Shown one piece after another: positions 21,621-34,759 of a stretch of DNA of 64,000 nt; position 1 is the stretch's first letter; each line of letters opens with the position of its first letter. This DNA is from Clitopilus passeckerianus (Eukaryota; Basidiomycota; Agaricomycetes; Agaricales; Entolomataceae). Made by a program: the position numbers and the translations under genes. Under the pieces are notes generated by a model. It made no database searches and was not told where the DNA came from. It saw only the letters and a program-made list of their open reading frames with translations. The DNA is taken from positions 372,001 to 436,000 of the forward strand of contig CALYLX010000097.1 of the NCBI GenBank assembly GCA_944990035.1, given 5' to 3'.

Positions 21621-24011
21621 TCAGGTGAGTTTCTTCCTCTTTTTATACTCGGTGAGTATTTCCTTGGCGTTCCGCAGTTCCGACTCGGGCATCCATTCGT
21701 TGTCCGCTGATGGCCATCCCTTCCATTTTACGAGGTATCTGTGTCGCCCTTTGCCTTGTTTCTGATGGGCCACAATTGCTTCTATTTCGTATTCTTCTAT
21801 TCCGTCGATTTCGTCAGGTGGCGGTTTAGAGAAGCTGGGTCCATGCGCTTTGGTGGAGATGTAACGGGTGAGAAGTGACGCGTGAATCACCGGGTGGATC
21901 TTCCATCGTCTTGGCAGGTCGAGTTTATAGGTCAGGTGTCCTTTTATCTCGAGTATCTTGAAGGGTCCTTCTCGTTTGGGTGCTAGTTTCTTGGAGATGT
22001 TTCCTTGATTGAGATTTGTGGCTTCTAACCACACCTTTTCTCCGACTTTGAACGGGGTGAACTGTCGTGTGATCTTCTCTGCCATGCGTTGCGCAGCAAG
22101 TGCATGTGCAGCATTTGCTTCATCGCGTGCTAGCAGAAGTTCCTTGATCCGTTTGTCAACTGCGGGAATTTTGCTAGTGGGAGCAATTGATGGGAGTGCA
22201 GGTGGTTCGTATCCCATCATTAGGTAGAATGGGGTTCGTTTGGTGACAGAGTGTGTTCGGCTGTTGTAGGAGAATTCTAGAGTGGTAATCCATTTGGACC
22301 AGGATTCGGGGTTCTGTGCACAGAAGATGCGGAGATAGGCATCAATCTCCTGATTGATCCTTTCTGTCGCACCATCGGTTTGTGGGTGGTAGGCGGTGCT
22401 CATGTTGAGCTTGATTCCAAGGAGTCGTCCCATTTCTTGGAAAACTTTAGAGGCGAATTGAGGTCCTCTGTCTGAAATTCCTTTGTCGGGGAGTCCAAAG
22501 CGACGGTAAACGTTGTCAATGTAGGCGTTTGCAGTTCCTGTGGCGTCGATTTTCTTTGTGCAAGGGATGAAAATTGCCCCCTTCGTAGCTCCATGGTCGA
22601 CCACGGCCATAATGCTATCGAAACCATCACTCTCTGGGAGATCCGTGTGAAAATCGTACGTCACTAGCGAAAATGGCCTAGTGGTTTCGGATTTGATGGG
22701 CATTAATGGTGGAGCGGTGGGGTGGCGATTGATTTTCATTTGCTGGCACATTGCACAGCCCTGCACAAAGTTCTTGATGAACACTGACATCCCTGGCCAC
22801 CAGTAGTCCTTCCGGACTTTTTCCAGTGTCCCAAATTGTCCAGGGTGTCCTGCGCTGGGTAGATCGTGATAACGTTGGACTATCTTCCTTCGGAGGTCTT
22901 CGTCATCTGGTACCACACACTTGTCCTTGTAGTACAAGATACCATCGTCAAATTTCCAGTCTTCCAGGTTTGATCGGATTGGTGGGGGTCCGTCTTCTTT
23001 GGCGGTGCGAATGGCGTCAACAATCAGTTTGTCATTGACCATCTTGTGTACAATTTCGTCCTTTAGTTCAATGTCAATTGAGCGAAGGAAGAGCTTGTCG
23101 GGGAGGAGAATGATGTCTTCGTTGTCGGTGTCTTCACCTGGGATGTGGTCTGGTCGTCGAGATAGTGCGTCAGATTGTATCATCTTTGCACCAGGGGTGT
23201 GTACAAGTTTGATGTTAAACTGGGATAGCATCAAATTCCATCTTGCTTGTCGTCGGTTCAACTTCCGGGCTTCTCGGAAGTATGTGAGGTTTTTGTGATC
23301 GGATAGAATCACAACTGAATGTTGGGATCCATGGAAGTAGTGTCGCCAGGTTTCTAATGCGCGGATAATGCCTAGAAGTTCTCGGTCGTAGATTTCATAG
23401 TTCCGTTCTGTTTCCGAGAACGATTTAGATATGAAACCACATGGGTGCCATGATCCGTTGGTGTCACGTTGTTGTAGGACTGCTCCTGTTGCATGTTTTG
23501 AGGCGTCGCTTTCCACCACAAATGGCTTCGTGGGGTCAGGCATCAGCAACACAGGCGCTTCCAGGAATTTGTCTTTCAGGGTAGTGAAAGCTTTGTGACA
23601 TTCATTGGTCCATTCCCACTTCTTGTCTTTCTTGGTGAGTTCGTTCAGCGGTTTGGCAATTTCCGCATATTTTCCGATGAACCTGCGGTAAAAGTTTCCG
23701 AATCCTAGGAATGATCGGACTTCCTTTACTGTAGTTGGCGTAGGCCAGTCGCGCATCCCTGCAAGTTTGACAGGGTCCATGGAGATCTTGTTTGGTTCAA
23801 TGATGAACCCAAGGTATTCCACTCTTGTGGTGTCAAATTGGCATTTCTCTGCTTTGAGGTAGAGATCGTTGTTTTGTAGTCTTTGTAAGACTCTGCGTGT
23901 GCGTTCTCGGTGTTTTTCTGGATCGTTGGAGAAGATGAGGATGTCGTCCATGTAGATGATGACCCATCCTTCGTCTATCATGTCTCGGAAAAGGTGGTTC
24001 ATCATTGCTTG
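21621..24011 (-). pseudogene. Gypsy pol, 3' piece: end of RT, RNase H, integrase, chromodomain
   Basis: The frame resumes at the Plavaka-2 junction with QAMMNHLFRDMIDEGW, then the RT catalytic box YMDDILIFS. RNase H follows (VVESDASKHATGAVL; YEIYDRELLGIIRALE). The integrase zinc-binding region has HPGQFGTLEKVRKDYWWPGM and CAMCQQMK. The catalytic core shows ISDRGPQFASKVFQ and TAYHPQTDGATERINQE. A C-terminal chromodomain has HRYLVKWKGWPSADNEWMPE (about 21665-21760). Stop at 21621. Nothing here is broken except the 5' junction. The family integrates cDNA and often uses the chromodomain for heterochromatin targeting. Confidence 0.93.
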
Positions 24012-24013
24012 GA
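24012..24013. repeat. 2-bp target-site duplication of Plavaka-2 (left)
   Basis: GA at 24012-24013 is matched by GA at 35960-35961. Removing the element and one copy restores the pol frame. Confidence 0.75.
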
Positions 24014-24587
24014 CATCAGCAAATCCTGGGATGCTACATATCTCTAGATAGGTTCCTATAGCACAAAACCTCCATAGCATGGGTATACCTCGTCTGTAGG
24101 TCTTGGTAGCAGTCTCTTGAGGTTAGGTAGACACCCATAGCTGCTTAATGTACTTGATAGTGCTTGTTAGCTTCTGGTCATCTAGATAGTAGTTGAATTC
24201 TATATAGATCTACTTATGCATCTTGTTCTTCTGTAGATGTATGCCACCTACACAGGCCTAGAGAGCTAGTCATGAGTTGGTACCATGTCATGCTGTCATA
24301 GAGCACAGTAGCATCATATCAAGGCTTTAGCATCAATGACACTTATACTATCACATAGTAGACCACACGAAAGGATAGAATAAATAGAATAATATTTGGC
24401 ATTGAACTATATATTGCACATAGTCAAACATAGGAAAGGGGACTACAGTAGGGTATTGTATCTAGTCGAGGTGAATAGGGAGATTTGTGAAATCCTCGTC
24501 CATATCAGCATCGGCGAGAGGCTTCTTCATCTTGGATCTGAAAGGCCACGTTGGTTTAAAAGTTACGTTGATGAATTTTTGAATGAC

Positions 24588-27020
24588 TTACAGCCCATTT
24601 TGTGCCCACTCGCGCTGAAGTTGGCGTAGACGAGGGCCACGTGAGGAATGTGCACCCACTGTGGCTAAAGACTTCATGAACAGATCATACTTTTTGGAAT
24701 ATGCTTTGCCCTCAAATGGGATGCCACTGAAGACACCAGTCCGATATTCTTCGAGGCAGTTGTAGACCTATATGTATATGAGAATGGGACCGGAGAGCTG
24801 AGAGTTAACTGATAACTTACGACAGTCATGGCGAGAGCAGCAGCAGCATGTGAAACCGAGTTATGAAAATTGGGCGATAGGCGAGCAATAGGCTTGTTTG
24901 GAGTATAATACATTTCTGCAATCATTGCACGGATCGCTGGATGGCTGAAGTTCTCGATGACACCCTATACCATGATGCACAGTCAGTAAATGACTTCAGG
25001 GGAGGCAGAAACTGCAAACCTCAGAGTTTGGGTTGCCATGGAGGAATGAATAATTCTCCAGAAGTTCCTGAATACGCTCCTTAACAACTGATATTTCAGT
25101 GAGTTGATTCCCGGGTATTCCTGTCCCTTGTTCGGAGAGATTGCTTCTTGATAGTGAATCTTGACAACAGTACGTCCTGCCTGCTTAAAAGTGCCGCGTT
25201 GGCTTGGGCCAACACGAAAAACCTGAGTTGTATTAGATATGTCATATGTAGAACATGGAGGCCACTTACCACCTCAGACATTGGCCGTACAATATTGTAA
25301 TCTGTATCAATCGTAAGCTCTAGACCATCAAGAAATATAGAAGGCCTACTAGGAGCACTAGAGAGTTCACCCCTCCTGATAGCACCAGATATCTCATCAG
25401 CTATAAACTGTTCGGCATCGTCAAAATTTTCAGCCATAGTAGGGAAGGGGGTGACAAGAGCAAGATAAGCACGGTAGGAATCCATTGCTCGAATGATCAT
25501 GCTTTTGAACAATGGATCCTTGTTGTAATAGGCTAAATTGGATGGGTCTTCAGCACCTTGGCCAACCGCTTTCGACCCTCGGCGAGCTCGTTGGGTACTG
25601 TCAACGTCATCCTCGTCCTCATCCTCAGTCTGCTGTTCTAGATTGACAGTAGCTTGTAAAAGTTGTGAGGGAGACGGAGGCCGAGTGGCTCGATTGCGAG
25701 ACCTATGATCTGTAACCACATCAACTTCTTCACCTGCAGGCTAAAAAAACGATCAGTCCTTGATCTGCATGACAGAAAGGCACAACTTACCAAGGAGAGG
25801 TTCTGCAAGAACGACAAATTACGTTCTTCATCTGCATCTGGAGAGTTTTCATCGATGTCTATAATCCAAATTTAGCGTGATCGAGCACAGCAATGAAGAG
25901 ATACTTTCCTTGTGATCCATCTGGCGTGTGGCCCACATCACTATTGAGCTGTCAGGTTGATAGCATATTACACATGCAGATTCACGTTACCTTGCCTGAT
26001 CACCAATGTTGCTCCCCGTCTCATCCAGTTCTTCAAATGCAAAAGCGGGGTCATCTCTGTACAGGTCATCTTCATTGTCGCCGTCCTGAAGATCCTCGGC
26101 AGGATCATAATCTTCCTCTTCCATGATTGGGCCCGCGTTGTTAGTAACCGGATCGTTGTCCTGATAATCTTGCTCGGCACTCATGTCTTCCGACATGTTC
26201 TTGTCAGGTTGCTTGGAGGTTGTAGTGTTGGCAGCAGACGGATTTGCGGGCCCAACCACCAATTGTTGGTCTATGGGCTTGTCGATATTGTGAACAGCAG
26301 AGGCAGGCCCTTCAACATATCCGTATCGACCATTGGCGATGATTGCAGTACCCACCGGCTTCGTTGGCGGTCTTAAGGGTGTGGCGGTCTGAGACAGGAT
26401 GGTGGTTGTAGCATTCTTGGATCGCGGTTTTGGAGGAGCCTAGACATCTGAGTGAGAAAGCAATTGGTTCATCAGAGTAGCCCACAAACCTTTATAACAG
26501 GGGCCATGTTGTTCTCCTGCAATCCGGCTGGGATCTCAACGGCTCCCATGGCAGTGGTCACCTTCTGAATAGGCTGCATGGTCTTTGTCACGAATGCATT
26601 GAGTTTATCAATATGACCACCCTGGCCTTGATTAGACCTTGACGAAGTTCTCAATGGCAATGCTTCGTCTACACGCGTGTTAGTGATCCCTTCGGCATGG
26701 AAGATAATGCACTCACTGCCTCCTGAAGTAGCTGCCACCAAACCTGTACAAACAGCTTGAGTATCACCAATAGTGGTAGCAGACAACGTTACTTACTGTA
26801 CTGCCTTATCACTCTGGCTCTAGCAGCCACAGGAGGCGGCAGAGGAAGATTCTCAGCTAACAAATAATAAGTCTATGAGATCGGAAAATTAAAACAAACA
26901 TACCTTCCGCACGAGCAGCGGTCGAGGCAGACGAGTTCTTGCTTGTCTTGGATGCCTTCGATTTTGGACCGGCGCTAGAGTCTGCAAGAGTGCGCTTGTT
27001 GAGTGCGTTGCTGCCAGGCA
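24588..27020 (-). CDS. Plavaka-2 accessory gene (DUF6532-like), multi-exon
   Basis: Several exons read leftward from MPGSNALNKRTLADSSAGPK (27020). The N-terminal half is low-complexity and partly acidic, for example MEEEDYDPAEDLQDGD near 26100. The C-terminal half is folded and helical: LFKSMIIRAMDSYRAYLALV (about 25500), HPAIRAMIAEMYYTP (about 24920), HAAAALAMTVV and YNCLEEYRTGVFSG (about 24750). It ends REWAQNGL with TAA at 24588-24590. The helical pattern, with an AlAmtav...leeyrtG core, matches my recollection of the fungal DUF6532 family, whose function is unknown. The same gene type, in the same divergent position, occurs in Plavaka-1. Exon borders in the N-terminal half are not all resolved. 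Confidence 0.6.
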
Positions 27021-27253
27021 TTGCAAGATGAGCTGTATAGGTGTTGATTGAGAGAAGTGAGGTGGAGACGATGTTAGTAGACTGCACCTTTTCCAGCTGG
27101 CTTTTATAGAAAGACGGAAACAGGGCTGACATTGAGCTGAGAATGCTAAGTCAAAGGAGCAAACAAAAACAAAATGGGGTTCACATATGATATGAATACA
27201 ACAGAGATATTCTTGGGTACAGATGTGCGGAAGAACAGCTCAAGTGGCAATTG

Positions 27254-27853
27254 TTAGTTCAAATTGAGTTGCATAGTGCCTGTATCTGTGGAGTAGAGGA
27301 TAGCTTCGGCTAGGAACACATGAGCGTGGTAGGAACAAAGAGAACTGGGGTACACTTACATCCCCGATGAATGACGGAAATGTGAGACTGAGGACCGGGA
27401 GCTGGATCCTCCAGGCGGAAGTTTCTTTCTTTCAACATAGCTCGAAGTCTTCCAACCTCAAGATTTGACTTGTAAATTGATTCATCCACGTCTGCAAGCT
27501 CCTTGCGTAGCTTATTTCGTTCCTTCCGCCGCATTTCCTGGTCCTTGAGGGCTGTTTCCAGTTGCGCCAGAAGGTGGCGTACATCTGGCATTTCCTTGAG
27601 AAATTATGAGCTATAATTCAGTTCTCGGAGGATATTGACAACTCACTTTTTTTTGGGGTGCTACGTCTTTCCCGATGTTGTTAGGGTCATCGGCAGATGG
27701 AGACGACATTGACCAAGAAGGCTCAGGCTGCTCTGCAATCCAGTCGTCATAGTCGGACCTTTGTTGAGCTTGCTGGTAGAAGTCAATTTCACTGTAGTTC
27801 ATGCTCCTAGAGCAGCTAGGAGCTGGGCTGGAGGGAAAGGCAGCGCTGCTCAT
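27254..27853 (-). CDS. Plavaka-2 small coiled-coil protein, 3 exons
   Basis: Exons 27853-27647, 27594-27360 and 27309-27254 join in frame, giving about 165 residues. An in-frame ATG at 27865 would add four. The N-terminus is Ser/Pro-rich with a YSEIDFYQQAQQ segment. The middle (about residues 75-120) is a basic-then-leucine-spaced helix (RRKERNKLRKELADVD; LEVGRLRAMLKERN), like a coiled coil or a weak bZIP; the canonical bZIP basic motif is absent. It lies between the accessory gene and the transposase and shares the promoter gap with the latter. Function is unknown; DNA binding or dimerisation is a guess. Confidence 0.6.
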
Positions 27854-27865
27854 GGCGGCGAACAA

Positions 27866-28055
27866 GAGAGAACGGCGAACAAAAGAACTTGGTTTGAATT
27901 CGGTTGCGAGGTGCTGGTTGAAATTGCCTTAGTGTTCCCACGACTGGACACGCCGCAAATGGAAACGGCGGACATAGTATTAGTACAGTGGCAATCCCAC
28001 CTCAACCACGAATTATGGAGGATCCAAGCTTGTCCACAGTCCTTCGACATACCTT
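27866..28055. promoter_or_regulatory. Divergent promoter region, Plavaka-2
   Basis: A 190-bp gap between the leftward coiled-coil gene and the rightward transposase. Head-to-head layout implies a shared promoter. No specific site was recognised. Confidence 0.4.
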
Positions 28056-31000
28056 ATGGTTGGGATTGAGATCAACGGCCTCAAGATTGTCAACAATCGC
28101 TGTCCAAGGTGCTCTCGTGGCTTTCGAAGCCTGGCCGCAACTCGAAACCACCTAAATCAACCAAATGGACACTGCCGCCGCCGTTATGAACTACACCTCA
28201 AATCTCTGCGCCTTCCTCCCAACCCAAACGCTACTCTTCCGCCTCGAAGGCGGCAGCAATTGCAAGTCTGCCCTCCGAGCTCTAGTGTTCCGCATATGCC
28301 AGATTCCGCATTCCTGAACGACACAAACCCTCTGAGTCACGAATCCTTCAATGACAGTCCAAACCTCCCAGAACCCTCCCAGGAGGCTGAACTTCCTCGT
28401 TTACCGTCATCAGGGGGGTCATGCAATGTACCAGCTACCAACGGACCTTTTTACCGAGAGGATTTTGCTGGCGCAGCAACCACTCACGGCACAGGACGCA
28501 CACTGCTTGATCGACTGCAGGATGACGGATTTCTTGCTGAACGCAAGAGCAACCCTTACTATCCCTACGCTGATAGAACCGAATTTGAACTCGTCAGCTG
28601 GATGCTGGACTCTCCTCTGAGTATGGAGAAACAAAATGAATTTCTCCGCTTGCAACGAGTATGTACTCAAGTCCACCTCTTATTGCCAGCAAATGACTAA
28701 CGCTAACCAGGTTCAACAAATGAACCTCTCCTTCAAAACATCAAAGGACCTTCGGAGCCGTAACGAAATACTGCCTTGGGTTCCAGAATGGAAACGAAGA
28801 CCTTGGCCAACAAAGTTTCCTGTCAAACGTCCCATAACGCTCCTGTATCGGGACCCTATTGATTGTCTCCAATCCATATTGGAGAATCCGTTAGCGGGTA
28901 ATGCGACTCAGTTTACTCCGTTCAAACTTTATCGATCAGCTGAGAAGCTCGTCCGTGTTTACACGGAATGGCTCTCAGGCAACGCTGCGTGGTCCGCCCA
29001 GGTATGTGGAGTGGGTCTAATTTTACATCACCCCTCTGACTTGCTGTATTAGGCCGCCCTGCCCACTGGCGCAACACTTCTCGGAACGATCATCACCTCA
29101 GACAAGACAAACATCTCCGCTATGACCGGAAACCGTCTTGCCCACCCGCTTTTGATCAGCCTTGCAAATCTCGACATGGATTACCGCAACAAGGCTACAA
29201 ACCACGCTTTTTTATTACTGGCGCTCGTCCCTATCCCCAAATTTCTGCATCCCAACCATCGTCTATGTGGTTTGCTGGAGAGCCGTGTGTACCATGAAGT
29301 TCTCGACTTCGTGCTTCACCCTCTGAAGGTGGCAGCGAGTATCGGTATCATGATGAACGACGCTTTTGGTTATCGTCGGTACTGCTTCACACCGCTTGCT
29401 TCATGCATTGTGGATACTCCCGAAGCTACCCTTGTGTCTGGAGTTGCTGGCTGGACATCGTCAGTCACCATGGCTGATTACAAGAAATTTGGAGACCCCT
29501 TTCGTCACGAACCACGAAGCGCCTCCACCACAATAGCTCAACTGCAGAAAATTGAGGAGACCATCGATCCATGGGACCTTCAGAAGTACTTCAATGCTGC
29601 TAAAAAATTCCGCCTCGGTGGTATTCATCGCCCATTTTGGCGCGACTGGCCGCTCGCCGACCCTCCTACATTCCTTACCCCCGAGCCTCTGCACCACTGG
29701 CACAAAATGTTTTGGGACCACGATATTCGGTGGTGCATCAATCTCGTCGGGGCTCGCGAGATTGACTTCCGTTTTTCGATCCTGCAGCCTCATACCGGTT
29801 ATCGACATTTCAAAGAGGGAATCAGTCAACAGAAGCAAGTAACAGGCAGGGAGCATAGGGAGATCCAACGCTACGTTGTTGCCGTGATTGCCGGCGCAGT
29901 TCCACGAGAGTTCCTCATCGCCATTCGTTCCCTCCTTGATTTTCGCTACCTAGCTCAATCCACGGTCATCGACGACACTCTCTGCGACAAAATTCAAGCT
30001 GCCTTGACTCAATTCCATCAGCATAAACAGTCTATCCTGGATGCTGGTGCTCGTCGCGGAGCCGGGAAGAAGGTTATCATGGGGTGGAATATTCCAAAGT
30101 TAGAATTTATGCAAAGTGTGGTCCCCAGCATTCGTCTCAACGGAGCTCCCATCCAGTGGTCAGCCGAAAGAACAGAAAACGCCCACATCACCGAGATTAA
30201 GAACCCCGCTCGTTCCACCAACAATCAGAACTACGAATCACAGATATGTCGATATCTTGATCGGCGAGAGAAGCTACGTCGCTTTGACCTCATGACGGCC
30301 GTTTATGCCTCACTACGCGAATCGGACCCTTCGAAGGAAACCGACATAGTAATCCAGCCCGTATCTCGACTCATTGGAGCACAACGAGAAGAAGTCAACT
30401 ACTTTGCGAAAGCTAAACTACCAACGACCGACTGTCCCTCAAGAACTTTCACAGCTCATGACGCATGGACTGCCTATCACCTCAATCGCGACCCTCGAAT
30501 TAGTCGTACAAACGTCAATGTGATTGCAGCATCATTTGGCCTCCCAGACTTGCCTGTCGCACTGGCAGAGTACATCGCTCGTGCTCGAACTGGTGCGACC
30601 ACCTTTACTGTTGGCGGCCGGCGTATCAGCAATCAGCAAGTTCCTATCGCTTTTGCAAACATCGAAGTCTGGACCCGGATGAGTTTACAAGTGAAATCAT
30701 ACCACTACCCTCACCAAAATCTACCTCCAACCACCCTCAATGTCACCAAACCTGACGAGAATTGGCCCATTGGACGCTGCGATAATATCATGCTCAATGT
30801 TGACCCCGCCAAGGCCTGGCCTACCTCCGGTCTCGATGGTGAGCCTTCTAAGCACCCTCGCCCGAATAACAACAGTTTACTGATTGACCACTAAACAGGT
30901 CATGTCGTCGGGCAACTTCGACTCATATTTCGTATTACCCAGAATAGAGAGTCAATCAACCCACCGCCCGACCAGTTTCTTGCATACATCCAACGATTCG

Positions 31001-31287
31001 ATGTCGTCCCACAGCTAAACCCAGATGCAGCGGGGTCGGGGGCACCCCGCGGTCAATATCCGGAACCTTCATCCTCCCTCTATGCTCTCAAAAGAGCTAA
31101 ACGAAGCAATGGTCAGCTAATTGGGGATGTGGTGCCTATTAAGCAGATTCGGGCCGTACTGGACTTGATACCTCGCTTCGGGGAGAAAGCAGGACGTGTT
31201 CTCACGTCTGGTAACATCATGGCGTATTCCGGAGAGTTCTGGTTGAACAAATATTTTGATAAAGAACTATATTATGCATTAAGTTAG
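28056..31287 (+). CDS. Plavaka-2 transposase, intact, 4 exons
   Basis: Exons 28056-28658, 28711-29001, 29053-30838 and 30899-31287 total 3069 nt, 1022 codons plus TAG, with no internal stop. The N-terminus has a C2H2-like finger (CPRCSRGFRSLAATRNHLNQ; HC). Plavaka-family signatures follow: YYPYADRTEFELVSWML, IILGTIITSDKT-like GTIITSDKTNISAMTGNRLA, LANLDMDYRNKATNHAFLLL, FTPLASCIVDTPEATLVSGV, and TEIKNPARSTNNQNYESQIC. Plavaka enzymes are basidiomycete transposases distantly linked to the CACTA group and should act in the nucleus on the CATCAGC ends. Length and frame suggest a functional gene. Catalytic acids cannot be assigned with confidence by eye. Confidence 0.88.
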
Positions 31288-31989
31288 CTATCTGCACGAA
31301 TACAATGACCCTATTCGTCCTATATCACTATGGTTGCTACTTGAGGGGAGTCTACCGCTTTAGGAAATGATTTAGGCTTAGTCACCCAAGGCCACAGGCC
31401 ACGCATGTTCAACGTTCTCTCCCTCCACGATGTCGACATACACAAACGAGTGACAATGCTCAAATATGGCTTCAAGACAAGTCGGAGGTGTTCTTCTGAA
31501 GAGATGATGGCTGCTCCCATTGGTCAATGTCTGGCCGACTTAATGGATCCCATTTGATAGAAAATACATTGACGCCGTAAGTTTTCGAACTTCATTCAAA
31601 GGTAGAAAATTCAAATTGATTCCTCATCAGGCTTCAATCAGAGCTCGAACTTCCCCCAAGTGTCAGGTGGGTATTTGTGTGTGAAGGTAGTCAATACCAA
31701 CTTGGAATTAAAGCGGCCTCGATGGTATGGTTTTCTTGTCACTTCACCCATCAAATCAGGAGACTCACTAGCACCATACAGCTTCCAACATTATTTACCA
31801 TCCAGCCTGTGCATGCGACGGCCTCCTCTTCACTAGAATTAACCCAGGAACGTTCCGGCCCCCAACAAAATACTTACATGGGCTCGAGAAATGTCGTACT
31901 GTCACGTCCATGTGTCGTGCTCAGGCGGCAGCACGTCATGGCCACCCCTTCCTTAATCGCCTGCGCCACCTCTCGCGTCTTCAAAATAG
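31288..31989. other. Non-coding part of Plavaka-2
   Basis: Seven hundred bases after the transposase stop. I see no credible gene; short open frames on both strands lack domains. Confidence 0.45.
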
Positions 31990-34300
31990 TGTAAGAGCAT
32001 TCTAGGACTGAGAGGGAGGCACTTGCTGACTCGACAAACACAGCAACGTCGATGGCAGAATTTGCTGCTCGAGCTGCGGCACACTTGCCCCTCCCCTTCC
32101 ATAATTGTTTGGGAATCCTTTCGCACCTTTTCAGACCACCTAGGAGCACGCAGGATACTGCAAGGACCCAGGACATTCTCGCCGACTCGACAAACACAGC
32201 ATCGTCAGTTCAGCAAGCTGGTACTAGAGCTGTAGCATACTCGTGCCACCGGCTCCTTAATCATTCGGGAGGCCTCAAGACTCCAGAACTACTCAGAAAA
32301 GCGCACCGGTATTCATCAGGACACGCTTGCTGCCTCCACAATCCCAGTATCACCACCCCAGAAACCCGGTGCTCAGCTGCAGAACGCTCACCCCACCCCT
32401 TCCATAATCGTTTAAGAGTCTTTTCGCGCCGTCGAGAATAGTGGGAGCAAGCTGGAACTCTGCAGGACACTCTCGTCAACTCGATAAATGCGACATTGTT
32501 GATCGAGAGTTCGGATACTTGAGCTGTAGCACGTTCATGCCACCACCTCTATAACTGATTGGGCGGCACCTTGTCCCCAGAAAAATACTCGGAAACGCAC
32601 CCTATAATTCAGCAAGACGCTCTCGCTGACTCGACAAACACAGCATTGTCGCGTCGAAAATTCAGTGCTCAGGCCGCAGCATTCATTCTACCTCCTTCCA
32701 TTAGCAGTTGGGGGTCTTTTTGCGCCTTCGAAACCACTAGGAACACACAGGACACTAGCGAGACACTCTTGCCAACTAGTCCAGCGGGATATATTCTCCG
32801 ACTCGACAAACACGGCGACGTCGATTCCGAAACTTAGTGCTCGAGCTGCGGCATGTTTACCCCACCCCTTCCATAATTATTTGGGAATCTTCCCGCGTCT
32901 TTGGAATAACGTAGGGCAAGCTGGGACCCAGTAGGACGCACACTCTGACTCGAGAAACACAGCATCGTTGATATGGAGCGGCAGCCCATTCAAGCCATCC
33001 CCTCCTTGACCTCCCATCATGATCATCTGGGAGGCGTTTCGATCCCTAAACCACTCAGTAAGTAGCACCAGAATCGTAACGACACCATCGCTGACTCGAC
33101 AAACACAGCATCGTTGATACCGATATCTGGTGCTTGAGTAGCAGCACATTCACAACCCCTCCCCTCCCCGTGATCGTTTGGAAGGCCTGTTGTCCACTCA
33201 GCATAGCACGCCAAAGTTTCAGCACGCCACCCTCGCTGACTCGACAAACACAGCATTGTTTATACGAATATCTGGTGCTTGAGCAGTAGCACATTCACGC
33301 CCACCCCTCCATGATCATTCGGGAGGCCTGCCGTTCCCTACGCCACTCAGCAGGCATGCCAATACCTCAGCAGGACCCCCGTGCTGACTCGACAAACACA
33401 GTATTGTCGAACAAATTCCCGACGGTTGAGCAGTAGCACATTCACACCACCCCTTCCATTATCATTTGGAAGGCCTGTCGTTCCCCGAGCCACTCAGCAA
33501 AGCAGGCCAACAATCCTGCAGGTCCATCTTGCTGACCCGACAAACATTCCATTGTTGATTCGGAATTCTGGTGCACAGGCGGCGGCATATTCGTACCATT
33601 CCCTCCTCAATGACTTGGGAGGCATCTTGCCTCTGGAACTGCTCGTGAAAACACGCTGAAGCCACGGCAGGACCCTTGCTGACTCGACAAACCCAGCATA
33701 ACTTTGAACTGCAGCACGTTCACTTGACCTCCGAAATGATTCAAAGTCACGCCAGGCTACAGCAGAGCAACCTTGCTAACCTGCGGGCCGACGACCAGAG
33801 CGTCGTCAGTCGAGAATCTCGGTGCTCGACCTACAGCACATTCACGCCATCGCCCTCCACGATCATTCGGGAGGCCTGTTGTTCCCTGAATCACCCAGCA
33901 TAGCACGCCAAAGTTTCAGCAGGACACCCGCGCTGACTCGACAAACACAGCATCATTCCTACGGATATCTGGTGCTTGAGCGGCAGCACGTTCACGCCAG
34001 CCCTCCATGATCATTTGGAAAGCCAATCGTTCCCTGAACCACTCAGCGAGGCATGGCAGACTCAAGCAGGACATACTCACTGACTCGACAAACACAGCAC
34101 TGTCAACTCAGAAATTTAATGCTTAAGCAACCGCACATTCACGCCCATCCCCATTGTAATCATGTGGGAGGTCCTTCGCCACATCGGAGCAGGCAAGACA
34201 ATAGCAAGACACGGTCGCTGACTCGACAAACACAGCATTGTCGATTCAGAAGTTTGATGCTTGAGCCTCACCACATTCACGTTCACCCCCATATAAAGCC
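31990..34300. repeat. Tandem array of about 147-bp units
   Basis: The core CTGACTCGACAAACACAGCA, with small changes, starts near 32026, 32183, 32473 (diverged), 32626, 32798, 32945, 33091, 33236, 33384, 33532, 33679, 33932, 34080 and 34218. Most steps are 145-148 bp; three or four are longer (157, 172) or about double. Between cores there is a weaker shared pattern (GCTTGAGC, GCAGCACATTCAC, CCATGATCATTTGGGAGGCC, CCACTCAGC). It is a minisatellite inside Plavaka-2. No long frame is conserved between units. Confidence 0.88.
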
Positions 34301-34759
34301 TTCGTGCCCTCGTCATAGCGCCGGAATATTTTGGGGCGTGCTTGCCGGATTAACGAAATCCAGTGTCACCCCCCTCCGCAAAGTGGTGCCGAAAACATGT
34401 CGTATTCAACCTGTTACCGCCATTCACTCCTGTCGTCAAACTTTATCAAGATGGGTCAACACTGTCGACCGCAAAAGTCCACTTTCCATCCCATTCGCTG
34501 GCTGCGTGGCCGCGGTATGCACATTTTACAAGACAAGGATTGATCAAGGATATTACGAAGTCTGGAGCTATTCTGTTGTCCATACATATGCTTTCGGGCT
34601 ATTTTAGGCCCTGCACAGTGCTACCCCATCAAGTCGGCGCTTATTGCATCACGGGCGCCTGTACAAATAAGGCAGTGCTATCTTCTACGGGCTCCTTTGT
34701 ACGCTTTTGATCAACAATGCTTTGATTATTGTACTGACGATCATTCTGTAGCTCATTGG

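Noticed and set aside
24012..24080. Start codon at 24080 and the preceding residues as the start of a separate polyprotein gene
   Set aside because: Those residues come from the Plavaka-2 end. The pol frame truly resumes at 24011.
31990..34300. Possible CRISPR-like array (conserved 20-bp core at regular spacing)
   Set aside because: Units are about 147 bp, the sequence between cores is itself related, the genome is fungal and there are no cas genes. It is a minisatellite.
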